Positions 1-8,132 of a DNA stretch of 64,000 nt are shown here, piece after piece. Both the position numbers and the translations under genes were made by a program. A model generated the notes under the pieces. That model had not been told where the DNA came from and ran no database searches. It saw nothing but the letters and a program-made list of their open reading frames with translations. The DNA is from Sphingomonas sp. AR_OL41 (lineage in GTDB: Bacteria; Pseudomonadota; Alphaproteobacteria; Sphingomonadales; Sphingomonadaceae). The DNA is taken from assembly GCF_029911635.1 (NCBI RefSeq), contig NZ_JARYTI010000002.1, positions 62,001 through 126,000 of the forward strand, in the 5' to 3' direction. Position 1 is the stretch's first letter. Each line of letters opens with the position of its first letter.

Positions 1-407
1 TCGTTGATCTCGTCATAGCCGCGCTTCCACTCAGCCTCGCTGGCGAAGCCCTCGACGCGCTCGACCAGTACGCGGCCGTACCAGCTGCGATCGAACACGC
101 TGATGTCGCCGTTCATCGGCAGCCGGGTCCAGAAGCGCCACAGGAAATGGCGCCCCTTTTCTTCCGCTGTCGGCGCGCCGATCGGCCACACTTCGTAATA
201 GCGCGGGTCCCATTCCGAGGTCAGGCGCTGGATCGCACCGCCCTTCCCCGCCGCGTCCCAGCCCTCGAACATCACCACGGCGCGGCGCTGGTGAACGATA
301 TGCGCGACCTGGATATGCGCGAGACGCTTCTGCAGCTTGGCGAGGTCGGACGTATAGTCGCCGGTATAGGGCGTGCCAGCTTCGTGGTTCTTCAGATCGA
401 TCGTCAT
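1..407 (-). CDS. ppk2: Polyphosphate kinase 2 (PPK2 family), C-terminal part cut off by window edge
   Basis: PPK2 enzymes move phosphate between polyphosphate and nucleotides in the cytoplasm. Only the first ~135 residues lie in the window. The ATG at 407 opens a frame with a Walker A loop (GWDAAGKGG, residues ~49-57) and the lid/Walker B motif DRSWYGR (from ~106) followed by VERVEGF, the classic PPK2 signature. No other ATG gives this reading frame its full N-terminus. Its substrate class (ADP, GDP or AMP) cannot be told from the fragment. It lies upstream of a palindromic repeat and near ppx and ppk, so polyphosphate genes cluster here. Confidence 0.9.
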   Translation of the reverse strand, partial: MTIDLKNHEAGTPYTGDYTSDLAKLQKRLAHIQVAHIVHQRRAVVMFEGWDAAGKGGAIQRLTSEWDPRYYEVWPIGAPTAEEKGRHFLWRFWTRLPMNGDISVFDRSWYGRVLVERVEGFASEAEWKRGYDEIN

Positions 408-417
408 TGACGCACCT

Positions 418-515
418 CGTCATGCCGAACTTGTTTCGGCATCCATGCGCGATCGCAAGCCGCGCGCTTGTCGCTACTGATCGCGCATGGACCCTGAAAC
501 AAGTTCAGGGTGACG
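418..515. repeat. Composite palindromic intergenic repeat (REP-like hairpin doublet)
   Basis: Two outer arms (418-444 and 489-515) are imperfect inverted copies sharing CGTCA, ACTTGTTTC and TCC. Each arm also folds on itself (TGCCGA/TCGGCA on the left, CCCTGA/TCAGGG on the right). An inner perfect repeat CATGCGCGATC (444-454) / GATCGCGCATG (479-489) closes the structure. Where the arms differ, each arm keeps its own base pairing. It fills most of the gap between ppk2 and aspS. From memory such motifs are widespread between genes in sphingomonads. Confidence 0.7.
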
Positions 516-553
516 AACGATAGCGGGCAGCCCGCGCCGGGTGTCACGACCGC

Positions 554-2356
554 TTAGACCGCCTTGGTCGCACCCGGCTGGTCGATCACCCGGATGTTCA
601 GTTCGCGCAGTTGCTTGGCCGTGGCGAAGTTGGGCGCGCCCATCATCAGGTCCTCGGCCTTCTGCGTCATCGGGAAGACGATCACCTCGCGGATATTGGG
701 TTCGTCGGCGAGCAGCATGACGATGCGGTCGATGCCCGGCGCCGAGCCGCCGTGCGGCGGCGCGCCGAACTTGAAGGCGTTGATCATGCCCGCGAAGTTG
801 GTGTCGACGTCGGCCTGGCTGTAGCCGGCGATCTCGAACGCCTTGTACATGATCTCGGGGCGATGGTTGCGGATCGCGCCCGACGACAGCTCAACGCCGT
901 TGCACACGATGTCATATTGGTAAGCGAGGATATCGAGCGGGTTCATCGTTTCCAGCGCCGCCATCTCGCCCTGCGGCATCGAGAAGGGGTTGTGGCTGAA
1001 GTCGACCTTCTTGGTCTCCTCGTCATATTCGAACATCGGGAAATCGACGATCCAGCAGAATTCGAAGCGGCTCTGGTCGATCAGCGAAAGCTGCTCGGCG
1101 ACGCGGGTGCGCGCCAGCCCGGCCAGCTTGGCGGCCTGCGCTTCCTTGCCCGCGGCGAAGAACACACCGTCGTCGGGGCCGAGACCAAGCGCCTCGGCGA
1201 TCTTCGCCATGCCTTCTTCGCCATGGTTGTTGGCGATCGGCCCGCCGAACACGCCGGCCTTTCGCGTGGCGTAACCGAGGCCGGCAAAGCCCTCGCTCTG
1301 CGCCCAGCTGTTCATCTCATCGAAGAATTTGCGGCTCTTCTCGGCAGTGCCCGGTGCGGGGATCGCGCGGACCACGTCGCCGCTTTCGACGATCGAGGCG
1401 AAACGCCCGAAGCCCGAGCCCTTGAACAGTTCGGACACGTCGGTGATCAGCAGCGGGTTGCGCAGATCGGGCTTGTCCGAACCGTATTTCAGCATCGATT
1501 CGCGGTACGGGATACGCTGGAATGGCAGCGCCGAGACGGTGCGGCCCTTGCCCTGCCAGTCGGCGAATTCCTCGAACACGCCGTGCAGCACCGGTTCGAT
1601 CGCCGCAAACACGTCGTCCTGCGTGACATAGCTCATCTCGAAATCGAGCTGGTAGAACTCGCCGGGCGAGCGATCGGCGCGCGCATCCTCGTCGCGGAAG
1701 CACGGTGCGATCTGGAAATAACGGTCGAAGCCGGCGACCATCAGCAGCTGCTTGAACATCTGCGGCGCCTGCGGCAGCGCGTAGAACTTGCCCGGATGCA
1801 CCCGGCTCGGCACGAGATAGTCGCGCGCGCCCTCGGGCGACGAGGCGGTCAGGATCGGGGTCTGGAACTCGGTAAAGCCCTGGCCGATCATGCGCTGGCG
1901 GATCGAACTGATCACCTGGCTGCGCAGCATGATGTTGGCGTGCAGCCGCTCACGGCGCAGATCGAGGAAGCGGTACTTCAACCGCACGTCTTCGGGATAT
2001 TCGGCGTCGCCGAACACGGGCAGCGGCAGCCGCTCGGCCGAGGACTGTACGACGATCGTGCTCGGGAAGATCTCGATCTCGCCAGTCGGCAATTTGGGGT
2101 TCTTCGTCTCAGGCGAACGCGCGGAAACCTTGCCGGTGACGGTCAGTACCGACTCGGGGCCCGCCGCATCGACGACCGGAAACAGCGCGGAGCCGGTTTC
2201 AACGACGATCTGGGTGATGCCATAATGGTCGCGCAAATCGATAAACAGCACATTGGCATGTTCGCGCGTGCGGTTGATCCAACCCGACAGGCGGACTTCC
2301 TGCCCGACGTCGGCGGCGGTCAAGGCGGCGCAATTGTGGGTACGGTACGGGTGCAT
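554..2356 (-). CDS. aspS: Aspartyl-tRNA synthetase
   Basis: Class II aminoacyl-tRNA synthetase of 600 residues, the usual length of the bacterial type. It has an N-terminal OB-fold anticodon-binding domain (residues ~1-110), then the catalytic core with motif 2 ([19 protein letters not shown]) and a C-terminal motif 3 ([14 protein letters not shown]); the bacterial GAD insert lies between. It loads aspartate onto tRNA-Asp. In many alphaproteobacteria this enzyme is non-discriminating and also charges tRNA-Asn for GatCAB correction; that cannot be settled from this window alone. The ATG at 2356 gives the normal N-terminus. It is divergent from rnd across a repeat. Confidence 0.98.
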   Translation of the reverse strand: MHPYRTHNCAALTAADVGQEVRLSGWINRTREHANVLFIDLRDHYGITQIVVETGSALFPVVDAAGPESVLTVTGKVSARSPETKNPKLPTGEIEIFPSTIVVQSSAERLPLPVFGDAEYPEDVRLKYRFLDLRRERLHANIMLRSQVISSIRQRMIGQGFTEFQTPILTASSPEGARDYLVPSRVHPGKFYALPQAPQMFKQLLMVAGFDRYFQIAPCFRDEDARADRSPGEFYQLDFEMSYVTQDDVFAAIEPVLHGVFEEFADWQGKGRTVSALPFQRIPYRESMLKYGSDKPDLRNPLLITDVSELFKGSGFGRFASIVESGDVVRAIPAPGTAEKSRKFFDEMNSWAQSEGFAGLGYATRKAGVFGGPIANNHGEEGMAKIAEALGLGPDDGVFFAAGKEAQAAKLAGLARTRVAEQLSLIDQSRFEFCWIVDFPMFEYDEETKKVDFSHNPFSMPQGEMAALETMNPLDILAYQYDIVCNGVELSSGAIRNHRPEIMYKAFEIAGYSQADVDTNFAGMINAFKFGAPPHGGSAPGIDRIVMLLADEPNIREVIVFPMTQKAEDLMMGAPNFATAKQLRELNIRVIDQPGATKAV

Positions 2357-2382
2357 GGCGTGGTCTCTAATCTCTCAATAAC

Positions 2383-2459
2383 GTCTCCCCAGCTAACGCT
2401 GGAGACTCGTGCCTGAAGGCGCGCGGCCTCCCCCAAGAGATGCCAGTTTTCGCTGGCAT
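2383..2459. repeat. Palindromic hairpin pair between aspS and rnd
   Basis: Left hairpin: GTCT-(CC)-CCAGC, loop TAAC, GCTGG-AGAC (2383-2406). Right hairpin: ATGCCAG, loop TTTTCG, CTGGCAT (2440-2459). The two are related in inverted orientation (CCAGC-loop-GCTGG against CCAG-loop-CTGG). It resembles the hairpin doublets elsewhere in this window but has a different core sequence. Open frame continues through it upstream of rnd, but that part does not look like protein of the Rnd family. Confidence 0.55.
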
Positions 2460-2540
2460 TACGAGGGAGGTGAATGGCGCCCGCGCTTTCCCGTCAGACA
2501 CGCCTTTGTCAAGGCGCGCGACTATCGCTATGGGGCCGTG

Positions 2541-3719
2541 ATGCATATCCATCCGCTGATCAGCGACACTGCCACCCTCGCCAATCTCTGCACCCGGCTC
2601 GCCGATGCCGACTTTGTTTGCGTCGACACCGAGTTCATGCGTGAGAGCACGTTCTTTCCCGAGCTTTGCCTCATCCAGATCGCGGACAGCAACGAAGCGG
2701 CGGCGATCGATCCGATGGCGCCCGGACTCGACCTGGCGCCGCTGCTCGAGCTGCTCGTCGCCGACGACAATGTCCTCAAGGTGTTCCATGCCGGCGGGCA
2801 GGACCTTGAGATCATCTATAATCTCACCGGCAAGACGCCCTTCCCGCTGTTCGACACCCAGATCGCCGCCATGGCGCTGGGGCAAGGCGAACAGGTGGGT
2901 TACTCGAACCTGGTCGATTCGTTTCTCGGCATCCAGGTCGACAAGGGGGCGCGTTTCACCGACTGGAGCCGCCGTCCGCTCGATGCGCGACAAATCGAAT
3001 ATGCCATTGGCGACGTCACCCATCTCGCCAAGATCTTCCCCAAGATGCTCGACCGGTTGCGCTCCACCGGACGCGGCGCGTGGCTCGACATCGAAATGGA
3101 ACGACTCGGCGATCCGTCCAACTATGCCAACGACCCCGATGTCGCCTGGAAGCGCGTGCGCATCGCCGGGCGCAAGCCCGAGGTGCTCGGGCGGCTCAAG
3201 GCACTGGCGCGGTGGCGCGAGCTTGAGGCGCGGGGCAAGGATCTGCCGCGCGGACGGATCGTCAAGGACGAGACGCTTGCCGATCTCGCCGGCCACCCGC
3301 CCAAGCGACAGGCCGATCTCGCGCGCGTGCGCGGCCTCTCCGCGACTTGGGCGCAGAATGACATCGGCGCGCGGCTGATGGCCTCGCTCGAGGATGCCAA
3401 GCCGATGAGCGCCGAGGAAATGCCGGCACGCGACGACCGCAAGCCCGGGCTCGGCAAGGATGGCGCGCTTGTCGCCGACCTGCTCAAGCTGCTGCTCAAG
3501 ATCCGCTCGCGCGACATCGATGTCGCAGCGCGGCTGCTCGCAAGGACCGAGGAACTGGAAGCGCTCGCCGCCGGCCAGCGTGACGGTCTCGCGATCCTCA
3601 GCGGTTGGCGGTTCGATCAGTTCGGGCGCGACGCGCTCGATCTGGTCGAGGGGCGACTCGCCTTCACGGTGATTGGTGGCAAGCTCAAGATGACGCGGAC
3701 CGCCGACGCCGCCGTCTGA
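2541..3719 (+). CDS. rnd: Ribonuclease D
   Basis: 3'-5' exoribonuclease of 392 residues that trims tRNA and other small RNA ends. The DEDD exonuclease domain is clear: VDTEFMRE (Exo I), FHAGGQDLEII (Exo II region), FDTQIAAMAL, and YAIGDVTHL (Exo III). HRDC nucleic-acid-binding domains follow in the C-terminal half. The frame is open further upstream, but the ATG at 2541 (MHIHPLIS) matches the family start, and the upstream part crosses a palindromic repeat, so I chose it. It is convergent with ppx and followed by a strong hairpin terminator. Confidence 0.95.
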   Translation: MHIHPLISDTATLANLCTRLADADFVCVDTEFMRESTFFPELCLIQIADSNEAAAIDPMAPGLDLAPLLELLVADDNVLKVFHAGGQDLEIIYNLTGKTPFPLFDTQIAAMALGQGEQVGYSNLVDSFLGIQVDKGARFTDWSRRPLDARQIEYAIGDVTHLAKIFPKMLDRLRSTGRGAWLDIEMERLGDPSNYANDPDVAWKRVRIAGRKPEVLGRLKALARWRELEARGKDLPRGRIVKDETLADLAGHPPKRQADLARVRGLSATWAQNDIGARLMASLEDAKPMSAEEMPARDDRKPGLGKDGALVADLLKLLLKIRSRDIDVAARLLARTEELEALAAGQRDGLAILSGWRFDQFGRDALDLVEGRLAFTVIGGKLKMTRTADAAV

Positions 3720-3720
3720 T

Positions 3721-3767
3721 CTAGAGCGAGCTGCATTTCGAGGGAAATGCAGCTCGCCCTAGATTTT
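3721..3767 (+). terminator. Rho-independent terminator after rnd
   Basis: A 19-bp stem with one mismatch (3721-3739 with 3744-3762), a 4-base loop GAGG and a run of six T (3763-3768 region) follow the rnd stop by one base. Lying between convergent genes, it may also act on ppx transcripts from the other side. Confidence 0.8.
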
Positions 3768-3826
3768 TTGTGGTCGCGTGCTTGGTAGCGAATAGCCGGG
3801 TTCCACCTATTCGCAGCACGCTCTAG
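3721..3826. repeat. 106-bp element bounded by 8-bp inverted repeats
   Basis: The whole rnd-ppx gap starts with CTAGAGCG (3721-3728) and ends with CGCTCTAG (3819-3826), a perfect terminal inverted pair. Inside are the rnd terminator hairpin and a second hairpin: GCGTGCT (3776-3782) plus GCGAATAG (3788-3795) paired with CTATTCGC (3807-3814) plus AGCACGC (3815-3821). The right end supplies the ppx stop codon. The size and two-palindrome layout recall small non-autonomous intergenic mosaic elements of alphaproteobacteria; membership of a known family is not established. Confidence 0.55.
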
Positions 3827-5316
3827 GCGACCAGCAATGCCTTGCGGTCGAGGCGGGTGGCGAGCGCGTTGTGGCGTCGTTCGACCGCTTCGCCGTAAAG
3901 CGTGGCATCCATTCCCTGAAGGTGCAGTGACAGGAACTTGCCGTCGTCACTGAGCCGTGAGCGTTGCAGCGGCCCGGCAAGTCCGCCGCTCATCCGCTGG
4001 CCCAGCCGCATCGCCAGCCCCCAGTCGACCGCGCGCGCCAGTTCGTCATGCGGCGCCAGCGCGCCGAGCGGCGCCGGGCTCTCGGCGCCGCCGCCAAGGC
4101 TGGTGAACAGCGCCTGTGCTACGAGCGCGCGGCCGCGGGCATCGATCGCCACCCAATTGCCGTGCAGCGCGATCTCCATGCCACGCTCGGCGCGGAATTC
4201 GGGGTTGGCGCGCCAGCCGACATCGGCGAGCAGGCAGGCCGCGTGACGCAACCGCGCAGCCTCTGCGTCATCCTCGGCGAAGAGCGGGGCGATCCATTGC
4301 TCGAGCAGATCGCCATGCTCGGCAAAGCGCCCGGCGCGGCGTCCCTCGTCACGCGTGGCGACGATCAGCGGGTCGAGCCCCTGCGTCGCCGTATCGAGCG
4401 CCCCGTATAACAGCCCCTCGCGAAGGCCGAAGGCGGAGACGATCGTCGTTTCGCTGTGCAAATGCTTGACCAGCGCGGCGAGCAGCGCCGCGGCGTCGCC
4501 GAGCGTGCTGGCGCGCCCCGATGACAGTCCCGGCACTTCGCGCAGGGCGCTCTTCGGAACATGGCTGATCGTGCGGCCGAGCCGCGCAATCTCGTGCTGC
4601 GTCAGGCTATATTGATGGATGACGGGCAGCGGATAGTCGTTGAGATGCATGTCTAACCGCGCCAGCGCGCGCCACGATCCGCCGACGAGATAGAGCGGCA
4701 GCCCTTCGCCGCGCCCTTCCCATCCCGCCGCCTTGAGCGACTTGGCGAGTTGCCGATCGAGCGCGCCCTGCCCCTTGCGTAGGGCACCGATGCGCAACAC
4801 GCCAAAGGGAAAGGAAATACGGTCCTGGATGTGACCCTCCCAGACGCGGATCAGCTCGAGACTGCCGCCGCCGAGATCACCGACAATGCCGTCGGCATCG
4901 GGGATCGCCGACAGCACGCCCTGGCCGGCGGCGAGTGCTTCCTGCTCGCCCGACAACAGCTCGACGTCGAGTCCATGCCGCGCGGCAATGTCGAGCAAAG
5001 TCTGCCCGTTCGACGCGTCGCGCACAGCGGCGGTCGCGACGGTGCGTAAACGCGTCAATTCCATCTCGCGCGCTACCGCCGCGAATCGCCCGAGCGCGGC
5101 ATCGGCATGGGCAAGGGCATCGACGCCGATCGCGCCGCTGGCGGCAAGCTCGCGGCCCAGCCCGGCCATGACCTTTTCGTTGAACAGCACCGACGGCAGA
5201 CGTGCCGGGCCCTGATAGACGACGAGGCGGATCGAATTCGACCCGATGTCGATGATCCCGGTGCGTGGCTCGAGGGTGACGTCGCCACGCGGCTTGCGGA
5301 ACAATAATGTGGCCAT
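3823..5316 (-). CDS. ppx: Exopolyphosphatase, Ppx/GppA family
   Basis: 497 residues. The actin-like phosphatase fold is shown by the first phosphate loop GIIDIGSNSIRLVVY near residue 20 and the second, GIVGDLGGGSLELIRV, near residue 140; an HD-like C-terminal domain follows. It removes terminal phosphate from polyphosphate, and in some members from pppGpp. It lies 6 bases downstream of ppk on the same strand, so synthesis and breakdown enzymes are co-transcribed. Its stop codon lies within the right end of the 3721-3826 repeat element. Confidence 0.93.
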   Translation of the reverse strand: MATLLFRKPRGDVTLEPRTGIIDIGSNSIRLVVYQGPARLPSVLFNEKVMAGLGRELAASGAIGVDALAHADAALGRFAAVAREMELTRLRTVATAAVRDASNGQTLLDIAARHGLDVELLSGEQEALAAGQGVLSAIPDADGIVGDLGGGSLELIRVWEGHIQDRISFPFGVLRIGALRKGQGALDRQLAKSLKAAGWEGRGEGLPLYLVGGSWRALARLDMHLNDYPLPVIHQYSLTQHEIARLGRTISHVPKSALREVPGLSSGRASTLGDAAALLAALVKHLHSETTIVSAFGLREGLLYGALDTATQGLDPLIVATRDEGRRAGRFAEHGDLLEQWIAPLFAEDDAEAARLRHAACLLADVGWRANPEFRAERGMEIALHGNWVAIDARGRALVAQALFTSLGGGAESPAPLGALAPHDELARAVDWGLAMRLGQRMSGGLAGPLQRSRLSDDGKFLSLHLQGMDATLYGEAVERRHNALATRLDRKALLVA

Positions 5317-5322
5317 GTCGCC

Positions 5323-7500
5323 TTAGCGCTTTCGCCGCAGCGATAGTTCCGGGACCGTGCCGCTGGTGGCCAGCGCGGCGCCGCGACCCGAGAGCGATGG
5401 ATTGGTCATGAAATAGCGGTGCAGGTTGAACGGCGTGTCGCCCGGCTCGACGCGAACGTAACTGCCATCGGCGTGCAGTTCCCAGCTTTGCTCATTGTCG
5501 ATCAGATTGGCGACCATCACCTGATCGAGCACCTGGTCGTGGACGGTGCGGTTCTCGATCGGTAGCATATATTCGATCCGTCGATCGAAATTGCGCGGCA
5601 TCCAGTCGGCCGAGGAAATGAACAGCTTCGCGCCGTCATTGGGCAGCGCCTTGCCGTTGCCGAACGCCCAGATGCGGCTGTGCTCGAGAAAACGCCCGAT
5701 CACCGATTTGACGCGGATGTTTTCCGACATGCCGGGAACGCCGGGCCTGAGGCAGCATATGCCGCGGATGATCAGGTCGATCTCGACCCCGGCATTGCTC
5801 GCCTCGTAGAGCTTTTCGATCACGGCCGGATCGACCACCGAATTCATCTTGGCCCAGATCGCGCCCTGCTTGCCGGCGCGCGCAAAGGCGATCTCGGCAT
5901 CGATCAGCCCCATCAGCCGCGTGCGCATGTCGCGCGGGCTGAGGCTCATCAGCGTCATGTCCTCGGGCTCGACATAGCCGGTGATGTAGTTGAACATCTG
6001 CGCGGCATCGCGACCGATCCGCGGATCGGCGGTGAAGAAGCTGAGGTCGGTATAGATCTTCGCTGTGATCGGATGATAGTTGCCGGTCCCGAAATGGCAG
6101 TAGGTGCGATACTGGCCGTTCTCGCGGCGCACGACCATCGAGACCTTGGCGTGGGTCTTCCAGTCGATGAACCCGTAGACGACCTGCACGCCGGCACGTT
6201 CCAGCGCGGAGGCCCAGAGCAGGTTCTGCTCCTCGTCGAAGCGCGCCTTCAGCTCGACCACGGCGGTTACCGACTTGCCGGCCTCGGCGGCGGCGATCAG
6301 CGCGTTGATCACCGCCGGTTGCTTGCCGGCACGGTAGAGCGTCTGCTTGATCGCGACGACATCGGGGTCGGCCGCGGCCTGACGCAGAAAGGCCAGCACC
6401 ACCTCGAAGGTTTCGTAGGGGTGGTGGACGACGATGTCCTTGGCCTTGATCGCGGCGAAGCAATCGCCGCCGAATTCGCGGATACGCTCTGGGAAGCGCG
6501 GCGTGAACGGGACGAATTTGAGGTCGGGGCGATCCTCTTCGACGATCGATTCGAGATCGCCGACGCCGAGGAACGCGCCGCTTTCGGTGACGAAGGCGTT
6601 GGCGCCACCCAGTTCGTCGCGCAGCGCCTTGCCGAGCATCTCGGGCATGCCGGCTTCGAGTTCGAGGCGGATCACCCTGCCCCGCCGCCGCCGCTTGATC
6701 GCATTGGCGAAGTAGCGGACGAGATCCTCGGCCTCTTCCTCGATCTCGATATCGCTGTCGCGCAGGACGCGGAATTCGGCGCCGCCATCCACAGCATAGC
6801 CCGGGAAGATCAGCGACGAGAAGCGCTTGACCAGCGATTCGACTGCGACGTAGCGCGCCGGCGCGTTGGGCAGGCGCACGAAGCGCGGCATCGCGGCGGG
6901 CAGCATGACCAATTCGCGGATCGGCTCGTCGTCCGACAGCCGAATTAGGTCGAACATCACCGCCAGCCCCTTGTTGGGCATGAACGGGAATGGATGCGCG
7001 GGGTCGAGCGCCTGCGGGGTCAGGATCGGGAAGATCTGCTCGCGAAAATGCTTTTCGAGCCAGGCCGGCTCATCACCGTGCAGCGACTGGTCGATGGTGC
7101 GCGACCCGAGCACATGGATATCGGCATCGACCAGTTCGCGCCGCAAGTCGCGCCACACGCCGCGCTGGCTCTGCACCAGCGCGTCGGCCTCGGCGACGAT
7201 CGCGGTGAGCTGCTGCGACGACGTCAGACCATCGACCGAGCGCCGGTCGACATCCTGCGACAGCTGCCCTTTCAGCCCCGCGACGCGCACCATGAAGAAC
7301 TCGTCGAGGTTCGACCCCGAGATCGACAGGAAGCGGACCCGTTCGAGCAGCGGATGCGCCGGATTGCACGCTTCCTCGAGCACGCGACGGTTGAAGGCGA
7401 GCCAGGAAAGCTCGCGATTGAAGTAGCGCTCGCCCGATTCGCCATTGGCGAACGGATCATCATCCTGGTCGAGTCGCGATAGTCGGGCGGGGCGGGTCAT
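5323..7500 (-). CDS. ppk: Polyphosphate kinase 1 (RNA degradosome polyphosphate kinase)
   Basis: 725 residues, full length for PPK1, which polymerises the gamma phosphate of ATP into polyphosphate. The N-terminal domain begins with YFNRELSWLAFNRRVLEEA. The catalytic region has the CHFGTGNYHPITAKIYTD motif, whose His aligns with the autophosphorylated histidine of E. coli Ppk, followed by GICCLRPGVPG, HSRIWAFGNG and WMPRNFDRRIEYM. The frame is open upstream to 7674, but the ATG at 7500 overlaps the hdaA stop by four bases (ATGA) and gives the family N-terminus. Order hdaA-ppk-ppx suggests one operon. Confidence 0.97.
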   Translation of the reverse strand: MTRPARLSRLDQDDDPFANGESGERYFNRELSWLAFNRRVLEEACNPAHPLLERVRFLSISGSNLDEFFMVRVAGLKGQLSQDVDRRSVDGLTSSQQLTAIVAEADALVQSQRGVWRDLRRELVDADIHVLGSRTIDQSLHGDEPAWLEKHFREQIFPILTPQALDPAHPFPFMPNKGLAVMFDLIRLSDDEPIRELVMLPAAMPRFVRLPNAPARYVAVESLVKRFSSLIFPGYAVDGGAEFRVLRDSDIEIEEEAEDLVRYFANAIKRRRRGRVIRLELEAGMPEMLGKALRDELGGANAFVTESGAFLGVGDLESIVEEDRPDLKFVPFTPRFPERIREFGGDCFAAIKAKDIVVHHPYETFEVVLAFLRQAAADPDVVAIKQTLYRAGKQPAVINALIAAAEAGKSVTAVVELKARFDEEQNLLWASALERAGVQVVYGFIDWKTHAKVSMVVRRENGQYRTYCHFGTGNYHPITAKIYTDLSFFTADPRIGRDAAQMFNYITGYVEPEDMTLMSLSPRDMRTRLMGLIDAEIAFARAGKQGAIWAKMNSVVDPAVIEKLYEASNAGVEIDLIIRGICCLRPGVPGMSENIRVKSVIGRFLEHSRIWAFGNGKALPNDGAKLFISSADWMPRNFDRRIEYMLPIENRTVHDQVLDQVMVANLIDNEQSWELHADGSYVRVEPGDTPFNLHRYFMTNPSLSGRGAALATSGTVPELSLRRKR

Positions 7501-8132
7501 GGGGCCTCGGCTTCGGGGTCGGTCGATCGCGGGGCGATCAATCCGGCCTCGCTCAATGTGACGCGTGCGAGCGGAATCGACAAGCGCTTGTGTCGCTGGA
7601 GCACCGCCTGATCGAGCAAATCGACCGTGCGGAGCAGCGCGACGTGGCTGCGCTCGATGCGCAGGATCAGCCATTGGATCAGTTCGGGCCGCGCGTCGAG
7701 CCCGCGACGCAGGAACAGCCGCTCGAACAGTGCGTGCATCAATTCCTCATCGGGCGGCTCGATCCGCGCAACGGGCGTTGCGGCGAGGCGCGAGCGCAGG
7801 TCGGGCAGCTTGATCTTCCATTCCGGCGGTGGTGCGTCGGCCACGACGATCAGCGGGCGGCGTATTTCCTGGGCATGGTTCCAGGCATGGAAGATCGTCG
7901 TTTCGGACTGGCGTTCGGCATCGTCGATCAGCTGTCCGCCGCTCTTCGCCGCGAAAATACGCGCCAGCAGGCTGCGGCCCGACTTGCGCGGCCCGACGAG
8001 TAAAACCGCCATGACCGGCCATGTGCTCCAGTGCTCGAGCTGGTGCACGACACGGGCATTGGACGGGCTGATCAGAAATTCGTCGTCCCGCGGGTCCGCC
8101 GGCCAATCGAGCGGCAGGGCATACTGGCTCAT
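7497..8132 (-). CDS. hdaA: HdaA, DnaA regulatory inactivator (AAA+ DnaA-related protein)
   Basis: 211 residues, DnaA-like AAA+ domain without the DNA-binding domain. Near the N-terminus QYALPL (residues 3-8) fits the sliding-clamp-binding motif of Hda, followed by LDWP. A nucleotide loop GPRKSGRS lies at 47-54, with Arg where many AAA+ proteins have Lys, as E. coli Hda also does. Hda with the loaded clamp promotes ATP hydrolysis on DnaA and stops re-initiation of replication. It is coupled by ATGA overlaps to the exported protein upstream and to ppk downstream. Confidence 0.88.
   Translation of the reverse strand: MSQYALPLDWPADPRDDEFLISPSNARVVHQLEHWSTWPVMAVLLVGPRKSGRSLLARIFAAKSGGQLIDDAERQSETTIFHAWNHAQEIRRPLIVVADAPPPEWKIKLPDLRSRLAATPVARIEPPDEELMHALFERLFLRRGLDARPELIQWLILRIERSHVALLRTVDLLDQAVLQRHKRLSIPLARVTLSEAGLIAPRSTDPEAEAP

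Noticed and set aside
611..2416. 601-codon open frame on the plus strand opposite aspS
   Set aside because: It mirrors the codon pattern of aspS; G+C-rich genes often leave long open frames on the other strand. aspS is complete with all motifs.
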